A model generated the notes under the pieces. That model worked only from the letters and a program-made list of their open reading frames with translations, did no database searches and was not told where the DNA came from. Made by a program: the position numbers and the translations under genes. A DNA stretch of 64,000 nucleotides from CBDCZI01 sp965224495 (GTDB taxonomy: Bacteria; Bacteroidota; Bacteroidia; Cytophagales; JAAEPT01): contig CBDCZI010000029.1 of the NCBI GenBank assembly GCA_965224495.1, positions 1 to 64,000 of the forward strand. The letters run 5' to 3'. Below, piece by piece: positions 50,370 through 59,145 of the stretch; position 1 is the first letter of the stretch, and each line of letters begins with the position of its first letter.

Positions 50370-51101
50370 ATGAAACGATATATCAAATTACTACCTGTTT
50401 TGATGGTGGGAACTGTTATCCTTGGTTGGGTACAGACGCACCGTCACAAGATGCACGTACTTTTCAAACACGAAAAAGCGTTGTTTGAAGATGTTACCGT
50501 CAATGGTAGACCTGTCCTTTCTTTATCGCTCAATAAAATAGAGGAGATTAAAGACCTCAAAAAAACCATTGCACATATATCACTCAAAGGGATAAGTGAG
50601 GATGACACCAAAGCATTTTATATCAATGCGTACAATGTAGCGGTTATTGATGAGTTGAATAGGCATCCTGAAATAAAAACGATAGAAAATGTAGCTGATT
50701 TTTATACTTCTACCCGCTTTATGGTTGCTCATAAAATCGTTACGTTAAAATCGTTACGTCAGTATTTAATGACCGAGTTTAAAGACCCACGTATTCATTT
50801 CGCTCTTCATCTTGGTGGTTTGAGTGCTCCTTTAATTCCTGTAGAAGCATTTTCTCACCAAAAATCAAATAAGCAATTAGATTTTATTACAAAAAAATAC
50901 GTCAACGATTTGACTACTGTAAAAGTGAAATCTCGATCCAAACTACTGTTGCTTCCTGAGTTTATGAAATGGAATATTATAGATTTTAAAGCGAGAAGTC
51001 CTCAACAACTTTTATCATATATAAATAAGTACAGAACAAAAAAAGTACCTGCAAATTACACCGTTGCTTTTTACCCTTACAGCTGGAAAGTCGAGCCGTA
51101 G
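50370..51101 (+). CDS. DUF547 domain protein
   Basis: The protein has about 243 aa, with an N-terminal signal or anchor segment (YIKLLPVLMVGTVILGWV). The DUF547 domain at about 70-240 is marked by DDTKAFYINAYNVAVIDELN and FKDPRIHFALHLGGLSAPLI; the first has the family's FYIN-AYN signature and the second its cysteine-protease-like HFAL segment, although the usual Cys of HFALNCG is replaced (HLGG). The function is unknown. It starts 1 bp after the glycogen synthase stop, so it is cotranscribed. Confidence 0.85.
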   Translation: MKRYIKLLPVLMVGTVILGWVQTHRHKMHVLFKHEKALFEDVTVNGRPVLSLSLNKIEEIKDLKKTIAHISLKGISEDDTKAFYINAYNVAVIDELNRHPEIKTIENVADFYTSTRFMVAHKIVTLKSLRQYLMTEFKDPRIHFALHLGGLSAPLIPVEAFSHQKSNKQLDFITKKYVNDLTTVKVKSRSKLLLLPEFMKWNIIDFKARSPQQLLSYINKYRTKKVPANYTVAFYPYSWKVEP

Positions 51102-51103
51102 TC

Positions 51104-51670
51104 TTATTTAAAGAAATCTACATATTCTTTAAATAAGAATAAGCGTCCTCTTTTCCCTCCCGTCATTTCTGTTATTATCTCAAAATCTTCTAACACTTTG
51201 AGTAACTTATAAACTGACGGAAAAGAAAGCCCTGTTACTTCTTTGACTTTTTGAGCATCAACAATCGGCTGTTGAAACAACAAATTACTCACTAACTTAG
51301 CATTGCGTGTACGGCTACCTAATTGTTGGGTTTTTTCTTCCACATCTTTTTGTAGTTTTAAAATCCCATCAAAAGTACGCACACCACTCTCTGCCGTTGC
51401 TATTACGCCTTCAAGGAAAAACTTTAACCACCCTGTAAGGTTATTTTCTTCTCTTACTTTTGTTAGATGCTCATAATACCGTGTTCTGTTTCGCTCAAAG
51501 AAATCTGACAAATACAAAATCGGCTTTCTTAATATCCCTTTTTCTACCAACTAAAGTGTAATCATCAAACGACCAACAGGTTTTTCTCGTAATTCGGGGT
51601 TGTCACGTTGCTCTACAGAGGCAAAGAACGCATCCATATCAATATGAATTATCTTTCTGCTAAAAGGCAT
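51104..51670 (-). pseudogene. Chimeric pseudogene: DinB N-terminus joined to Fic C-terminus
   Basis: From ATG 51670 the frame reads MPFSRKIIHIDMDAFFASVE then QRDNPELREKPV, the first 32 residues of DNA polymerase IV with the metal-binding D in HIDMDAFFAS. It continues in frame as GRLMITL, a TAG stop (51551-51553), then LVEKGILRKPILYLSDFFER and on to GGKRGRLFLFKEYVDF at 51104. GRLMITL-x-LVEKGIL is the stretch just after the catalytic loop of Fic proteins that carry a C-terminal winged helix. So the 5' end of dinB and the 3' end of a fic gene have been fused by deletion or recombination, and a nonsense codon lies near the joint. Confidence 0.78.
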
Positions 51671-52375
51671 TTAAGCATTCAAAAACAAAAAGATAGTCGG
51701 TATTTTGGCTAAGTTAGGCTTGGGAGCATCTTTCCATTTTTTGACCGTTTGTGTCTTGATAAATTGATGTTCGGATAGCAAACCACAAGCGACACAAAGT
51801 TTAGTGTCAGGGTGAAGGGTATTAATTAAATCCTGAAATAAATGTTCATTTCTATACGGCGTTTCGATAAATATTTGTGTAGAATGGTTAGTTAAAGACA
51901 GTTGGTCGAGTTCTTTAATTCGTTTGATACGCTCAGGTTTTTTGACAGGGATGTAACCGACAAATGTAAATGATTGACCATTTAACCCCGAACTCATTAA
52001 CGCCATCGTGATTGATGAAGGTCCAACTAAAGGAACGATTTCATAATTCAAATCATTGGCTATTTCTACAGCCAAAGCACCGGGGTCAGCAATACCTGGG
52101 CAACCTGCTTCTGAAATAACACCAATGGGTTGATTTTTATACTTTTTAAAAAGATTTTGAGCTTCTTGTTTTGTTGTTTTTCTATCTAAAACTTCAAAAA
52201 TCAAATCGTGGATAGGCGTATTAACTTTGATATGACCTAAAAAACGACGTGCCGTACGAATATCTTCAACAAAAAACACGTTGATTTCATTTATTTCCTT
52301 TTTGTTATCAAGAGGGAAATGGTTATTGTAGTTTTTGTCACCTAAATAAGAAGGTATAAGAACAAGCTTTTTCAT
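51671..52375 (-). CDS. RsmI-like SAM-dependent methyltransferase (tetrapyrrole methylase family)
   Basis: This 234-aa protein has the tetrapyrrole-methylase fold: the strand-loop KLVLIPSYLGD, then VFFVEDIRTARRFL, the SAM-site GVISEAGCPGIADPGALAVE, VPLVGPSSITMALMSSGLNG, FVGYIPVKKPERIKRIKELD and IFIETPYRNEHLFQDL. These are RsmI features; E. coli RsmI 2'-O-methylates C1402 of 16S rRNA. This Bacteroidota form is shorter at the C-terminus (RsmI about 285 aa), so the exact target is uncertain. The DinB-Fic remnant begins directly after its stop. Confidence 0.82.
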   Translation of the reverse strand: MKKLVLIPSYLGDKNYNNHFPLDNKKEINEINVFFVEDIRTARRFLGHIKVNTPIHDLIFEVLDRKTTKQEAQNLFKKYKNQPIGVISEAGCPGIADPGALAVEIANDLNYEIVPLVGPSSITMALMSSGLNGQSFTFVGYIPVKKPERIKRIKELDQLSLTNHSTQIFIETPYRNEHLFQDLINTLHPDTKLCVACGLLSEHQFIKTQTVKKWKDAPKPNLAKIPTIFLFLNA

Positions 52376-52399
52376 ATTAGTAGTTTTTGAAGAGGTGAA

Positions 52400-53167
52400 T
52401 TATTCACTTAAAAAATTGGTGATTGCATTGTGTAGTGCTTCGGGTTGTTCTGCGTGAACCCAGTGCCCAGCACCTTGTATGGTAATTAATTGAGAGTTAG
52501 TAAACTGTTGTTGGATTGGCTCAATATCTTCGTCCAAAATATAGTCTGATTTATCTCCACGAACAAATAAAGAACTTCCGTTAAAGGAAGAAGAGCTCGG
52601 TAGGCCCTCACCTACATTGTTGATGTGTTTTACAATCACAGGTAGGTTGATTCTCCATTCAAAGGCTTTGCTTTCGTTTCGGGTAAGGTTTTTTAATAAA
52701 AACTGACGAATACCAAAGTGATGGATAGCTAAAGCCATTTGTTTGTCTGCATCACCACGAGATTTTAAGCTAGTTAAATCAAGCCTTGTCAACGCATTGA
52801 TAATTACTTTGTGATGAGGAGGGTAGTATTTCGGTCCTATATCAACAATAATTAATTTTTCGAGTAACTCTGGGTATAGGGTAGAAAATAGCATTGCTGT
52901 TTTACCACCCATAGAGTGTCCTAAAACCGAAACTTTTGAAAGATTTTGGTCAGTGATAAACTCTTTCAAATCATCAGCCATCAATTGGTAAGTGAAATCA
53001 TCACTATGAGGAGACTTTCCGTGGTTTCTTTGGTCAACCAAAAAGACACGTTGTTTTTTCGCAAAATCTTTTGCTAAAGTTAGCCAATTATCCAAGCTAC
53101 CAAAAAGTCCGTGAATAATAATGAGTACCTGTTCTCCCTCACCAAATTCTTTGTAATTAAGTTTCAT
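52400..53167 (-). CDS. Alpha/beta hydrolase (esterase YbfF-like)
   Basis: The 255-aa protein has an alpha/beta hydrolase core. IIHGLFGSLDNWLTLAKDFA contains the oxyanion HG, VFLVDQRNHGKSPHSDDF follows, and the nucleophile elbow is VLGHSMGGKTAM (GHSMG). An Asp in FVRGDKSDYI and the His in AGHWVHAEQPE complete the triad. This set is close to YbfF-type acyl esterases. It is probably cytoplasmic; the substrate is unknown. It is downstream of no close gene (the gltX unit ends in a terminator at 53232) and 24 bp upstream of rsmI. Confidence 0.88.
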   Translation of the reverse strand: MKLNYKEFGEGEQVLIIIHGLFGSLDNWLTLAKDFAKKQRVFLVDQRNHGKSPHSDDFTYQLMADDLKEFITDQNLSKVSVLGHSMGGKTAMLFSTLYPELLEKLIIVDIGPKYYPPHHKVIINALTRLDLTSLKSRGDADKQMALAIHHFGIRQFLLKNLTRNESKAFEWRINLPVIVKHINNVGEGLPSSSSFNGSSLFVRGDKSDYILDEDIEPIQQQFTNSQLITIQGAGHWVHAEQPEALHNAITNFLSE

Positions 53168-53231
53168 ATTTTAGTTCTTTCAATAGGAACAAAGTTACGC
53201 TTCCTTTTTGATGGCAACTATTAAAAGACAC

Positions 53232-53260
53232 AAAAAAAGGCAACCATTTCTGATTGCCTT
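53232..53260 (-). terminator. Terminator of the gltX unit
   Basis: On the minus strand AAGGCAA pairs with TTGCCTT around a 10-base loop, then a run of seven T. It lies 36 bp after the small hypothetical gene. Confidence 0.8.
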
Positions 53261-53295
53261 CTAATTTTTTCGAGGATTCTTCTCTCTCTATTTTT

Positions 53296-53508
53296 CTACT
53301 TCTCGCCTTCTCTCGTCTCCTCGTCGTCCTTTCGCTCGGTTAGTTTCTTGTCATCAATATTGTCATTCAAGAATGCATTTATTTTATCAATACCAATGTT
53401 ACTAACAATCTCCCCGAAAGGATTTATTCGTATGTCAAAGCCTTCAAGTTCTTTATGAACTTTCGGACGTTGTTTATTTTTACTAACTGCTTTAACTTTT
53501 TGCATCAT
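53296..53508 (-). CDS. Small hypothetical protein downstream of gltX
   Basis: The 70-aa protein has a basic N-terminus (MMQKVKAVSKNKQRPKVHKE), a central EGFDIRINPFGEIVSNIGID segment that looks conserved, and a highly charged, disordered tail. Its ATG directly abuts the gltX stop (TAAATG), so it is cotranslated. The middle motif and the position are shared, to my knowledge, with small proteins after gltX in other Flavobacteriia, but the function is unknown. Confidence 0.6.
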   Translation of the reverse strand: MMQKVKAVSKNKQRPKVHKELEGFDIRINPFGEIVSNIGIDKINAFLNDNIDDKKLTERKDDEETREGEK

Positions 53509-55050
53509 TTAAGATTTTACCCTGTCTGAGAGCGTCTCTATTGCTACGTCGATTCTTTTTGCTATTTCTGAACTTCCTAAAAGGTCCATAATTTCCAAAA
53601 GATCTGGTCCGGATCCCATACCGGTCAATGCTACTCTCAAGGTCGGCATTACTGCTCCAAGTTTCGCTTCTTTAGTATTAACGGTGTCTATCAAAATAAG
53701 TTTCGCTTCTGCTCCACTAAAGTTCTCTAATTCAGTTACTTTACTCTTAAATTCACTTAAAACATCGACAGCTATAGCACTCCATTTTTTCTTCACCGTT
53801 TTTTCATCGTAAGACGTTGGTGTTTGAAAGAAGAACATTGCTTCTTTGCCGAATTCGGTAGGGAATACCACACGTTCTTTGAGCATCCCACAAATAGTGG
53901 CAGCTTTTTCTTTAGAACAGTCAATGTTTTTCTCAACTAAGTCTTTCAATAAGTATTCAGCTAACTCTTCGTTTGATTTTGCTTTAAGGTATTGTTGGTT
54001 AAACCATTTTGCTTTTTCAATATCAAAACGAGTACCCGCTTTTCCGACACGTTTAATGGAGAACTCTTCGCTTAATTGTTCTAAAGTAAACATTTCATCA
54101 TTGTTCCCTGGACTCCAACCTAAAAGAGATAAGAAGTTCACCATTGTTTCTGGTAAATAGCCTTCTTCTTTAAATCCAATAGAAAGATTTCCTGATACAG
54201 GATCATCCCAGTTTAAAGGGAAAATAGGGAATCCACCCTTATCTCCGTCACGCTTACTTAATTTTCCATTACCATCAGGCTTAAGAATTAAAGGTAAGTG
54301 AGCAAACTCAGGCATGTCTTTTTCCCAACCTAAATATTTATACAGCAACACGTGTAAAGGTGCAGAAGGTAACCATTCTTCTCCTCTAATTACGTGTGTG
54401 ATTTTCATCAAATAATCATCAACAACATTTGCTAAGTGGTAAGTAGGCATACCGTCTGATTTCATGATGACTTTATCATCAATCGCCGAACTATGTACCA
54501 TAACCCATCCACGAACCATGTCGTTTAGTCTGATTTCTTCTTTATGAGGAACTTTCAAACGGATAACAAATGGATCGCCTGCCTCTATTTTTTTCTTTAC
54601 CTCATCTTCAGGAATCGTTAATGAGTTTTTCATTGTCGTTCTTGTAATTGCATTGTATTGAGGAGAAGCAACACGAGCAGCTTTCAAACGCTCACGCATT
54701 TCTACTAATTCTTCTGAAGTATCAAAAGCATAATAAGCCTGTCCGTCATTTACTAACTTCATCGCATAGTCCATATACATGGCTTTTCGCTCTGACTGAC
54801 GGTAAGGTCCATATTCACCTCCTGTCCAAGGACTTTCAGCTAATTCGATACCTACCCATTCCAATGCTTTTTGAATATAGTCTTCGGCACTACTCACAAA
54901 ACGTGTTTGATCAGTATCTTCGATACGAAGAATCATTTCTCCCCCCATTTTTTTGGCGAATAAATAATTAAACAAAGCGGTTCTAACCCCTCCAATATGC
55001 AATGCTCCTGTTGGGCTTGGTGCAAATCGTACACGTACTTTTCTTTCCAT
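53509..55050 (-). CDS. gltX: Glutamyl-tRNA synthetase
   Basis: This 513-aa class I synthetase charges tRNA-Glu. Its HIGH motif is PSPTGALHIGGVRTALFNYL, ILRIEDTDQTR lies in the glutamate-binding region, THVIRGEEWLPSAP follows and the KMSKS-like loop is KLSKRDGD. The C-terminal anticodon-binding helical domain covers about 370-510. Length fits the family (470-510 aa). It starts at ATG 55050 and is followed without spacing by a small gene and then a terminator. Confidence 0.96.
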   Translation of the reverse strand: MERKVRVRFAPSPTGALHIGGVRTALFNYLFAKKMGGEMILRIEDTDQTRFVSSAEDYIQKALEWVGIELAESPWTGGEYGPYRQSERKAMYMDYAMKLVNDGQAYYAFDTSEELVEMRERLKAARVASPQYNAITRTTMKNSLTIPEDEVKKKIEAGDPFVIRLKVPHKEEIRLNDMVRGWVMVHSSAIDDKVIMKSDGMPTYHLANVVDDYLMKITHVIRGEEWLPSAPLHVLLYKYLGWEKDMPEFAHLPLILKPDGNGKLSKRDGDKGGFPIFPLNWDDPVSGNLSIGFKEEGYLPETMVNFLSLLGWSPGNNDEMFTLEQLSEEFSIKRVGKAGTRFDIEKAKWFNQQYLKAKSNEELAEYLLKDLVEKNIDCSKEKAATICGMLKERVVFPTEFGKEAMFFFQTPTSYDEKTVKKKWSAIAVDVLSEFKSKVTELENFSGAEAKLILIDTVNTKEAKLGAVMPTLRVALTGMGSGPDLLEIMDLLGSSEIAKRIDVAIETLSDRVKS

Positions 55051-55188
55051 ATTCTTATATTATACTAAGCAGGTTGAATAAACCTGTGATTGTTCTCTTG
55101 TATTCCTTCAAAGGGCAAAGTTAGTGATTACTTAAAAGTATTTGAAGCCTTTAGCCTAGTTTGTTTTAAGTAAATAAAGTTTAAGCAT

Positions 55189-55226
55189 AAAAAAGCCATT
55201 CTTGACGATTCAAGAATGGCTTTTTT
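55189..55226 (-). terminator. Terminator of the Na/Pi symporter gene
   Basis: AAAAAGCCATTCTTGA pairs with TCAAGAATGGCTTTTT around a 4-base loop, with T runs on both sides. It lies 19 bp past the stop. Confidence 0.92.
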
Positions 55227-55244
55227 ATGTGGCTTTTTCGTTTA

Positions 55245-56456
55245 TTACGAAGTAATCAAGTAAAGTAAGCCAGGTAAAGCAAAGAAAGTAACTATTACGT
55301 AAGCAATTCCAACCCAACGCTGACTGTAAGACATTCTACCTAACCATTTTGCCATACGGATAGGAATCTCTCTGATTTTCTTTACAGGAAAAAAGATACT
55401 TACACCAATGATATTAAACAAAACATGTACAAAAGCGATAATCAAACCGTAGATATTTCCCGACAGAGCAGCGATCATTGCGGTAACTGTTGTTCCTATA
55501 TTTGCACCCATTAAAAATGGAAAGGCACGTTTGATAGGCATTTTTCCTGAAGCAATCAGTGGAACCATCAATGAAGTCGTAACTGAACTAGATTGCACCA
55601 TTACGGTCATCGCAACACCTAAACTCAATGAACGTTTGGGTGATTTAAACATTACTTTGTTTAGCTTTTCTTTTGCTCTATCTTTAACATAAGCCTCCAA
55701 TACCTTTGTCAAAGCTCTCAAGGCAAAGAACAATAAGAGTAAAGAAAATGCCAATAAGATATATCCATAATGTTCTTTATTGATTGTTTTTGCCAAGTTC
55801 TTCATCTGAGTAACTACAGGCTTAACTGTGTACTTCATTACACTAAATGATTTGGTATCTAGTTTGTCGCCATCTCCCATATAGAAAAAGTTTGCTAATT
55901 TGGTAGCTGGCCAAGTCAATACTTTGAAATAGTTTTCTAAAGGGAATAAAATGGCAACAACTAATATGTTGAAAAAATCATGAACGGTAGCTGCTGCTAC
56001 TGCTTTTCTGTATTCTTTCTTTTTCCCAATGTGTCCTAATGCAAGGATAGAGCTTGTTACCGAGGTGCCAATGTTAGCACCAAAGATCAAGAAAACAGCA
56101 CCTTCAATTGTTCGTGTAATAGAATTATCACGAGCGATTTCTGTTATCTCTCCTGATGTAAATTGCTCTTCAAAACCTAATGTAGTCGCTGCAACCATCG
56201 TTACAATCATAGAAGTCGTTGTCGAACTACTTTGAATGATTGCAGTGGCCAACATACCAACAAATAATGCTTTAAATGGGTTGTCTGTTAAGCTTAATAT
56301 GTTTTCAGCTAAATCTTTAAAGGCTTTAAATGAAGTTCCCATTGCTTTTAAGGCAACTAAGAATACAAATAAAACGGCAAGAAACGTAAGTGTCTTTTTA
56401 GCGATGTCAAAACCACTCATTGGAGGGGTTACTGACTTGTTTTTTAACTTTTCCAA
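55245..56456 (-). CDS. Na+/phosphate symporter (NptA/PNaS family)
   Basis: This 403-aa inner-membrane transporter has the inverted repeat of PNaS symporters. The first QSSS motif is IIQSSSTTTSMIVTMVA and the second VMVQSSSVTTSLMVPLIA, each paired with a FGANIGTSVTSS or MGANIGTTVTAM segment. About eight membrane helices are visible. It imports phosphate with sodium. The C-terminal cytoplasmic PhoU-like domain of longer homologues is absent. It is a second phosphate-related gene in the window, 7 kb from the porin and PhoU remnant. Confidence 0.92.
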   Translation of the reverse strand: MEKLKNKSVTPPMSGFDIAKKTLTFLAVLFVFLVALKAMGTSFKAFKDLAENILSLTDNPFKALFVGMLATAIIQSSSTTTSMIVTMVAATTLGFEEQFTSGEITEIARDNSITRTIEGAVFLIFGANIGTSVTSSILALGHIGKKKEYRKAVAAATVHDFFNILVVAILFPLENYFKVLTWPATKLANFFYMGDGDKLDTKSFSVMKYTVKPVVTQMKNLAKTINKEHYGYILLAFSLLLLFFALRALTKVLEAYVKDRAKEKLNKVMFKSPKRSLSLGVAMTVMVQSSSVTTSLMVPLIASGKMPIKRAFPFLMGANIGTTVTAMIAALSGNIYGLIIAFVHVLFNIIGVSIFFPVKKIREIPIRMAKWLGRMSYSQRWVGIAYVIVTFFALPGLLYLITS

Positions 56457-56553
56457 ATCTTTATTTTTTTAATCTATGTAAAGGTATTGAATAATCTTTC
56501 AGTTATTCTCTTTCTAATGTTAAGAAATTGTTAACTTTTATTAGATCAAAAAA

Positions 56554-56584
56554 AAGCTCACTAATTAAGTTAATTAGTGAGCTT
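56554..56584 (-). terminator. Terminator of dapF
   Basis: AAGCTCACTAATTAA pairs with TTAATTAGTGAGCTT with almost no loop, followed on the minus strand by seven T. It lies 24 bp past the dapF stop. Confidence 0.85.
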
Positions 56585-56607
56585 GAAAATTTCGGGGGAT
56601 TTATGTT

Positions 56608-57387
56608 TTAATCAATTGAAATACTCCCTTCAAAAACTTTTTGAGCAGGTCCTGTTAGGTAAATGTTTTCAAAACCATTGTCTTTTTTCTCGAAAGAAAT
56701 ACTTAGGTTTCCTCCTAATGTTTTTATGGCAATAGGACTTTTTTCTCCTAAATAAGAAGACGCCAAGGCACAAGCGGTAACTCCTGTTCCACAACTTAGT
56801 GTCTCGTCTTCCACTCCGCGTTCGTAAGTTCGTACGTAAAGACTGTTTTCTGCTAATCTCTCAACGAAATTTACATTTGTCCCCACTTCTTTGAAGCGTT
56901 CATTGTAACGGATAGCCTTTCCTTTGGTAAACACGTCTGTTTTAGTCAAGTCTTCATTTAAGAATTCTACATAATGAGGTGAGCCTGTATCCATAAAAAA
57001 GAAACCTTTAACGTCTTCTACGGTTGATACATTACTCATTTTTAATGAGATATTTTCTAGCGTTACAGATGCCAAATGTTCACCATCTACAGCTATGAAT
57101 CTTGTTTCGTTTCCGATAACACCTAAATCATGGGCGAAACGAACAATAGCACGTCCACCGTTTCCACACATAGAACCTTCGTGTCCATCAGCGTTAAAAT
57201 AGATCATTTCAAAATCATAATCGGCATGGTTGCGAATAAGAATAAGGCCATCAGCACCAACGCCAAATTTACGATCGCATAATAAAGCAACTAACTGATG
57301 ATTTGATTTGTCAAATTGATTGTTTCTATCATCAATCATCACGAAATCATTTCCTGTGCCTTGGTATTTGTAGAATTGTATATTCAT
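56608..57387 (-). CDS. dapF: Diaminopimelate epimerase
   Basis: This enzyme interconverts LL- and meso-diaminopimelate for lysine and peptidoglycan. The 259-aa protein has the two catalytic cysteines, C74 in GSMCGNGGRAIVRFA and C199 in DETLSCGTGVTACALA. It also has the opening FYKYQGTGNDFVMIDDR and the substrate-binding TGSPHYVEF segment. It is a single transcription unit between terminators. Confidence 0.96.
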   Translation of the reverse strand: MNIQFYKYQGTGNDFVMIDDRNNQFDKSNHQLVALLCDRKFGVGADGLILIRNHADYDFEMIYFNADGHEGSMCGNGGRAIVRFAHDLGVIGNETRFIAVDGEHLASVTLENISLKMSNVSTVEDVKGFFFMDTGSPHYVEFLNEDLTKTDVFTKGKAIRYNERFKEVGTNVNFVERLAENSLYVRTYERGVEDETLSCGTGVTACALASSYLGEKSPIAIKTLGGNLSISFEKKDNGFENIYLTGPAQKVFEGSISID

Positions 57388-57450
57388 TTTAATATAAAAC
57401 TAATGGTGTTCTATGTAGTTCAAGAATTGTGCCCTCTAAAAAAGAGCATA

Positions 57451-57480
57451 AAAAAAGCCGACTGTAAACAGTCGGCTTTT
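57451..57480 (-). terminator. Terminator of rplS
   Basis: AAAAAAGCCGACTG pairs with CAGTCGGCTTTT around a 4-base TAAA loop. On the minus strand it is followed by a run of T. It lies 22 bp past the rplS stop and marks the end of the rpsP-rimM-trmD-rplS unit. Confidence 0.92.
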
Positions 57481-57502
57481 AATAATATTAAGCAACCAAA
57501 GA

Positions 57503-57859
57503 TTACATTCTTCTTTCTTTGATACGAGCAGCTTTACCTACTTTAGTTCTCAAGTAGTATAATCTAGCTCTTCTTACTTTACCTCTTCTAATTACTTCAA
57601 TAGAAGCAACTGATGGAGAGATTAAAGGGAAAATTCTTTCTACAGCAACACCGTTACTGAGTTTTCTTACAGTGAAAGTTTCACCGTTAGTGTTAGGGTT
57701 TTTTCTTTGTAGAACTACCCCTTGGAAGTGCTGGATTCTTTCTTTTCCCCCTTCAGTAATTTTTACTGAAACGTTTACAGTGTCTCCTGCAGCAAACTCT
57801 GGACGAGTTGCTCTTACTTCGTTATAGTCTTCTTTAAAAAGATTTATTGCGTCTGTCAT
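57503..57859 (-). CDS. rplS: Large-subunit ribosomal protein bL19
   Basis: This 118-aa 50S protein sits at the 30S-50S interface. It shows the bL19 core: FAAGDTVNVSVKITEGGKER, then FQGVVLQRKN, FTVRKLSNGVAVERIFPLIS, and RRGKVRRARLYYLRTKVGKA with ARIKER. Length is standard. It is the last gene of the ribosomal/tRNA-modification cluster, 63 bp after trmD, and is followed by a strong terminator. Confidence 0.97.
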   Translation of the reverse strand: MTDAINLFKEDYNEVRATRPEFAAGDTVNVSVKITEGGKERIQHFQGVVLQRKNPNTNGETFTVRKLSNGVAVERIFPLISPSVASIEVIRRGKVRRARLYYLRTKVGKAARIKERRM

Positions 57860-57922
57860 AACCTTATGTTTCTAAAAGGAATACAAATATAATGAAATAA
57901 TTCATTACAAGCGTGTTCCGAT

Positions 57923-58609
57923 TTAATTTTCTAACTTTTTATATAAATCAGGTCTTCGTTCTTTTGTTCGAGCAATTGCTTGCTCTGACTTCCACTCGTC
58001 AATTAACTTGTGGTTGCCACTCAAAAGAATGTCTGGAACTGACATTTCTTTATACTCCTGTGGTCTAGTATAGACCGGTGGTGCGAGTAATCCATCTTGA
58101 AATGAATCTGTCAAAGCACTTGTTTCGTCAGACAAAACGCCAGGTAATAACCTAACAATTGCATCTGTTAAAACAGCCGCTCCTAATTCGCCTCCACTCA
58201 AAACATAGTCTCCAATGCTTATCTCGTGCGTAATGAAAGCATCTCTCACTCTTTGGTCAACACCTTTATAGTGCCCACAAAGAATAATAATGTTTTCTAA
58301 CAGAGAAAACTGGTTGACTTCACCTTGTTCTAACCTTTTACCGTCAGGAGTCATATAAATAATTGCCTCGTAATTCCTTTCCTTTTTCAGGTCAGCGATA
58401 CAATTATCAATAGGTTCTATCATCATTACCATTCCTGCCTCTCCACCAAATGGATAATCATCGATACGTCGATAATTGCCTATTCCATAATCTCTTAAAT
58501 CGTGAATATGGATTTCGGCACATTCTTTCTCTTGAGCAATTTTGACCATGCTATGGGCAAAGGGGCTTTCGAGTAAAGCGGGGACACAAGTGATAATGTC
58601 AATTCTCAT
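57923..58609 (-). CDS. trmD: tRNA (guanine-N1)-methyltransferase
   Basis: This SPOUT-class enzyme makes m1G37 next to the anticodon, preventing frameshifts. The 228-aa protein opens MRIDIITCVPALLESPFAHS and shows the TrmD knot residues IILCGHYKGVDQRVRDAFI, ISIGDYVLSGGELGAAVLTD and the C-terminal PPVYTRPQEYKEMSVPDILL. The ATG overlaps the rimM stop by 4 bp, so the two are translationally coupled. Confidence 0.97.
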   Translation of the reverse strand: MRIDIITCVPALLESPFAHSMVKIAQEKECAEIHIHDLRDYGIGNYRRIDDYPFGGEAGMVMMIEPIDNCIADLKKERNYEAIIYMTPDGKRLEQGEVNQFSLLENIIILCGHYKGVDQRVRDAFITHEISIGDYVLSGGELGAAVLTDAIVRLLPGVLSDETSALTDSFQDGLLAPPVYTRPQEYKEMSVPDILLSGNHKLIDEWKSEQAIARTKERRPDLYKKLEN

Positions 58610-59136
58610 TCTTCAGAAAGATATACATCTAATAAGCCATCTGGAAGTGTAACAAATATTTTGTTAGCACCTTTGTCTATTTTTGTAACTACCTGATCAA
58701 TCAATGGAAATAAAACTTCCTTTGATTGGTACTCCATAACTAAAATGATTTGAGAAGAAGCTTCGTTGTAATCAGTGATTACACCTAATTCTTTTTCATC
58801 TTCAATCACTTGTAGCCCAATGTACTCATGAAGGTAAATATCTTCACCTTTAGATTTTGGCAGCATATCAAGAGGTAAATAGAGTTTGCACCCTTTTAAT
58901 TCTCCTGCTTGCTCTACATCTGAAATATCTTCAAAATGTAGTGTTACCCGACCTTGATTATCCATTTTTAACTCACTGATAAAAAAGGGAATCAGTACTT
59001 CGTCGGTTTCGACGAAGACTGATTCTATTTTTTTATAATGAGTAGGATTATCTACATCTAATACGACTGATACCTGACCTTTTAAACCAAAAGGTTTAGA
59101 TATATAGCCTAATTCGAAGCAAGATTGCTTATTCAC
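58606..59136 (-). CDS. rimM: Ribosome maturation factor RimM
   Basis: This 176-aa protein assists 30S head assembly and binds ribosomal protein S19. It opens ELGYISKPFGLKGQVSVVLD, the N-terminal beta-barrel, and has ELKGCKLYLPLDMLPKSKGE and a C-terminal PRC barrel (LHEYIGLQVIEDEKELGVIT, LFPLIDQVVTKIDKGANKIF, VTLPDGLLDVY). Position between rpsP (9-bp gap) and trmD (4-bp overlap) confirms it. Confidence 0.95.
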   Translation of the reverse strand: MNKQSCFELGYISKPFGLKGQVSVVLDVDNPTHYKKIESVFVETDEVLIPFFISELKMDNQGRVTLHFEDISDVEQAGELKGCKLYLPLDMLPKSKGEDIYLHEYIGLQVIEDEKELGVITDYNEASSQIILVMEYQSKEVLFPLIDQVVTKIDKGANKIFVTLPDGLLDVYLSEE

Positions 59137-59145
59137 TGTATTGAA

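Noticed and set aside
51671..52375. Cobalamin or siroheme methylase
   Set aside because: The fold is shared, but the residue pattern (ISEAGCPGIADPG, PLVGPSSI, ETPYRN) is that of RsmI-type RNA methyltransferases.
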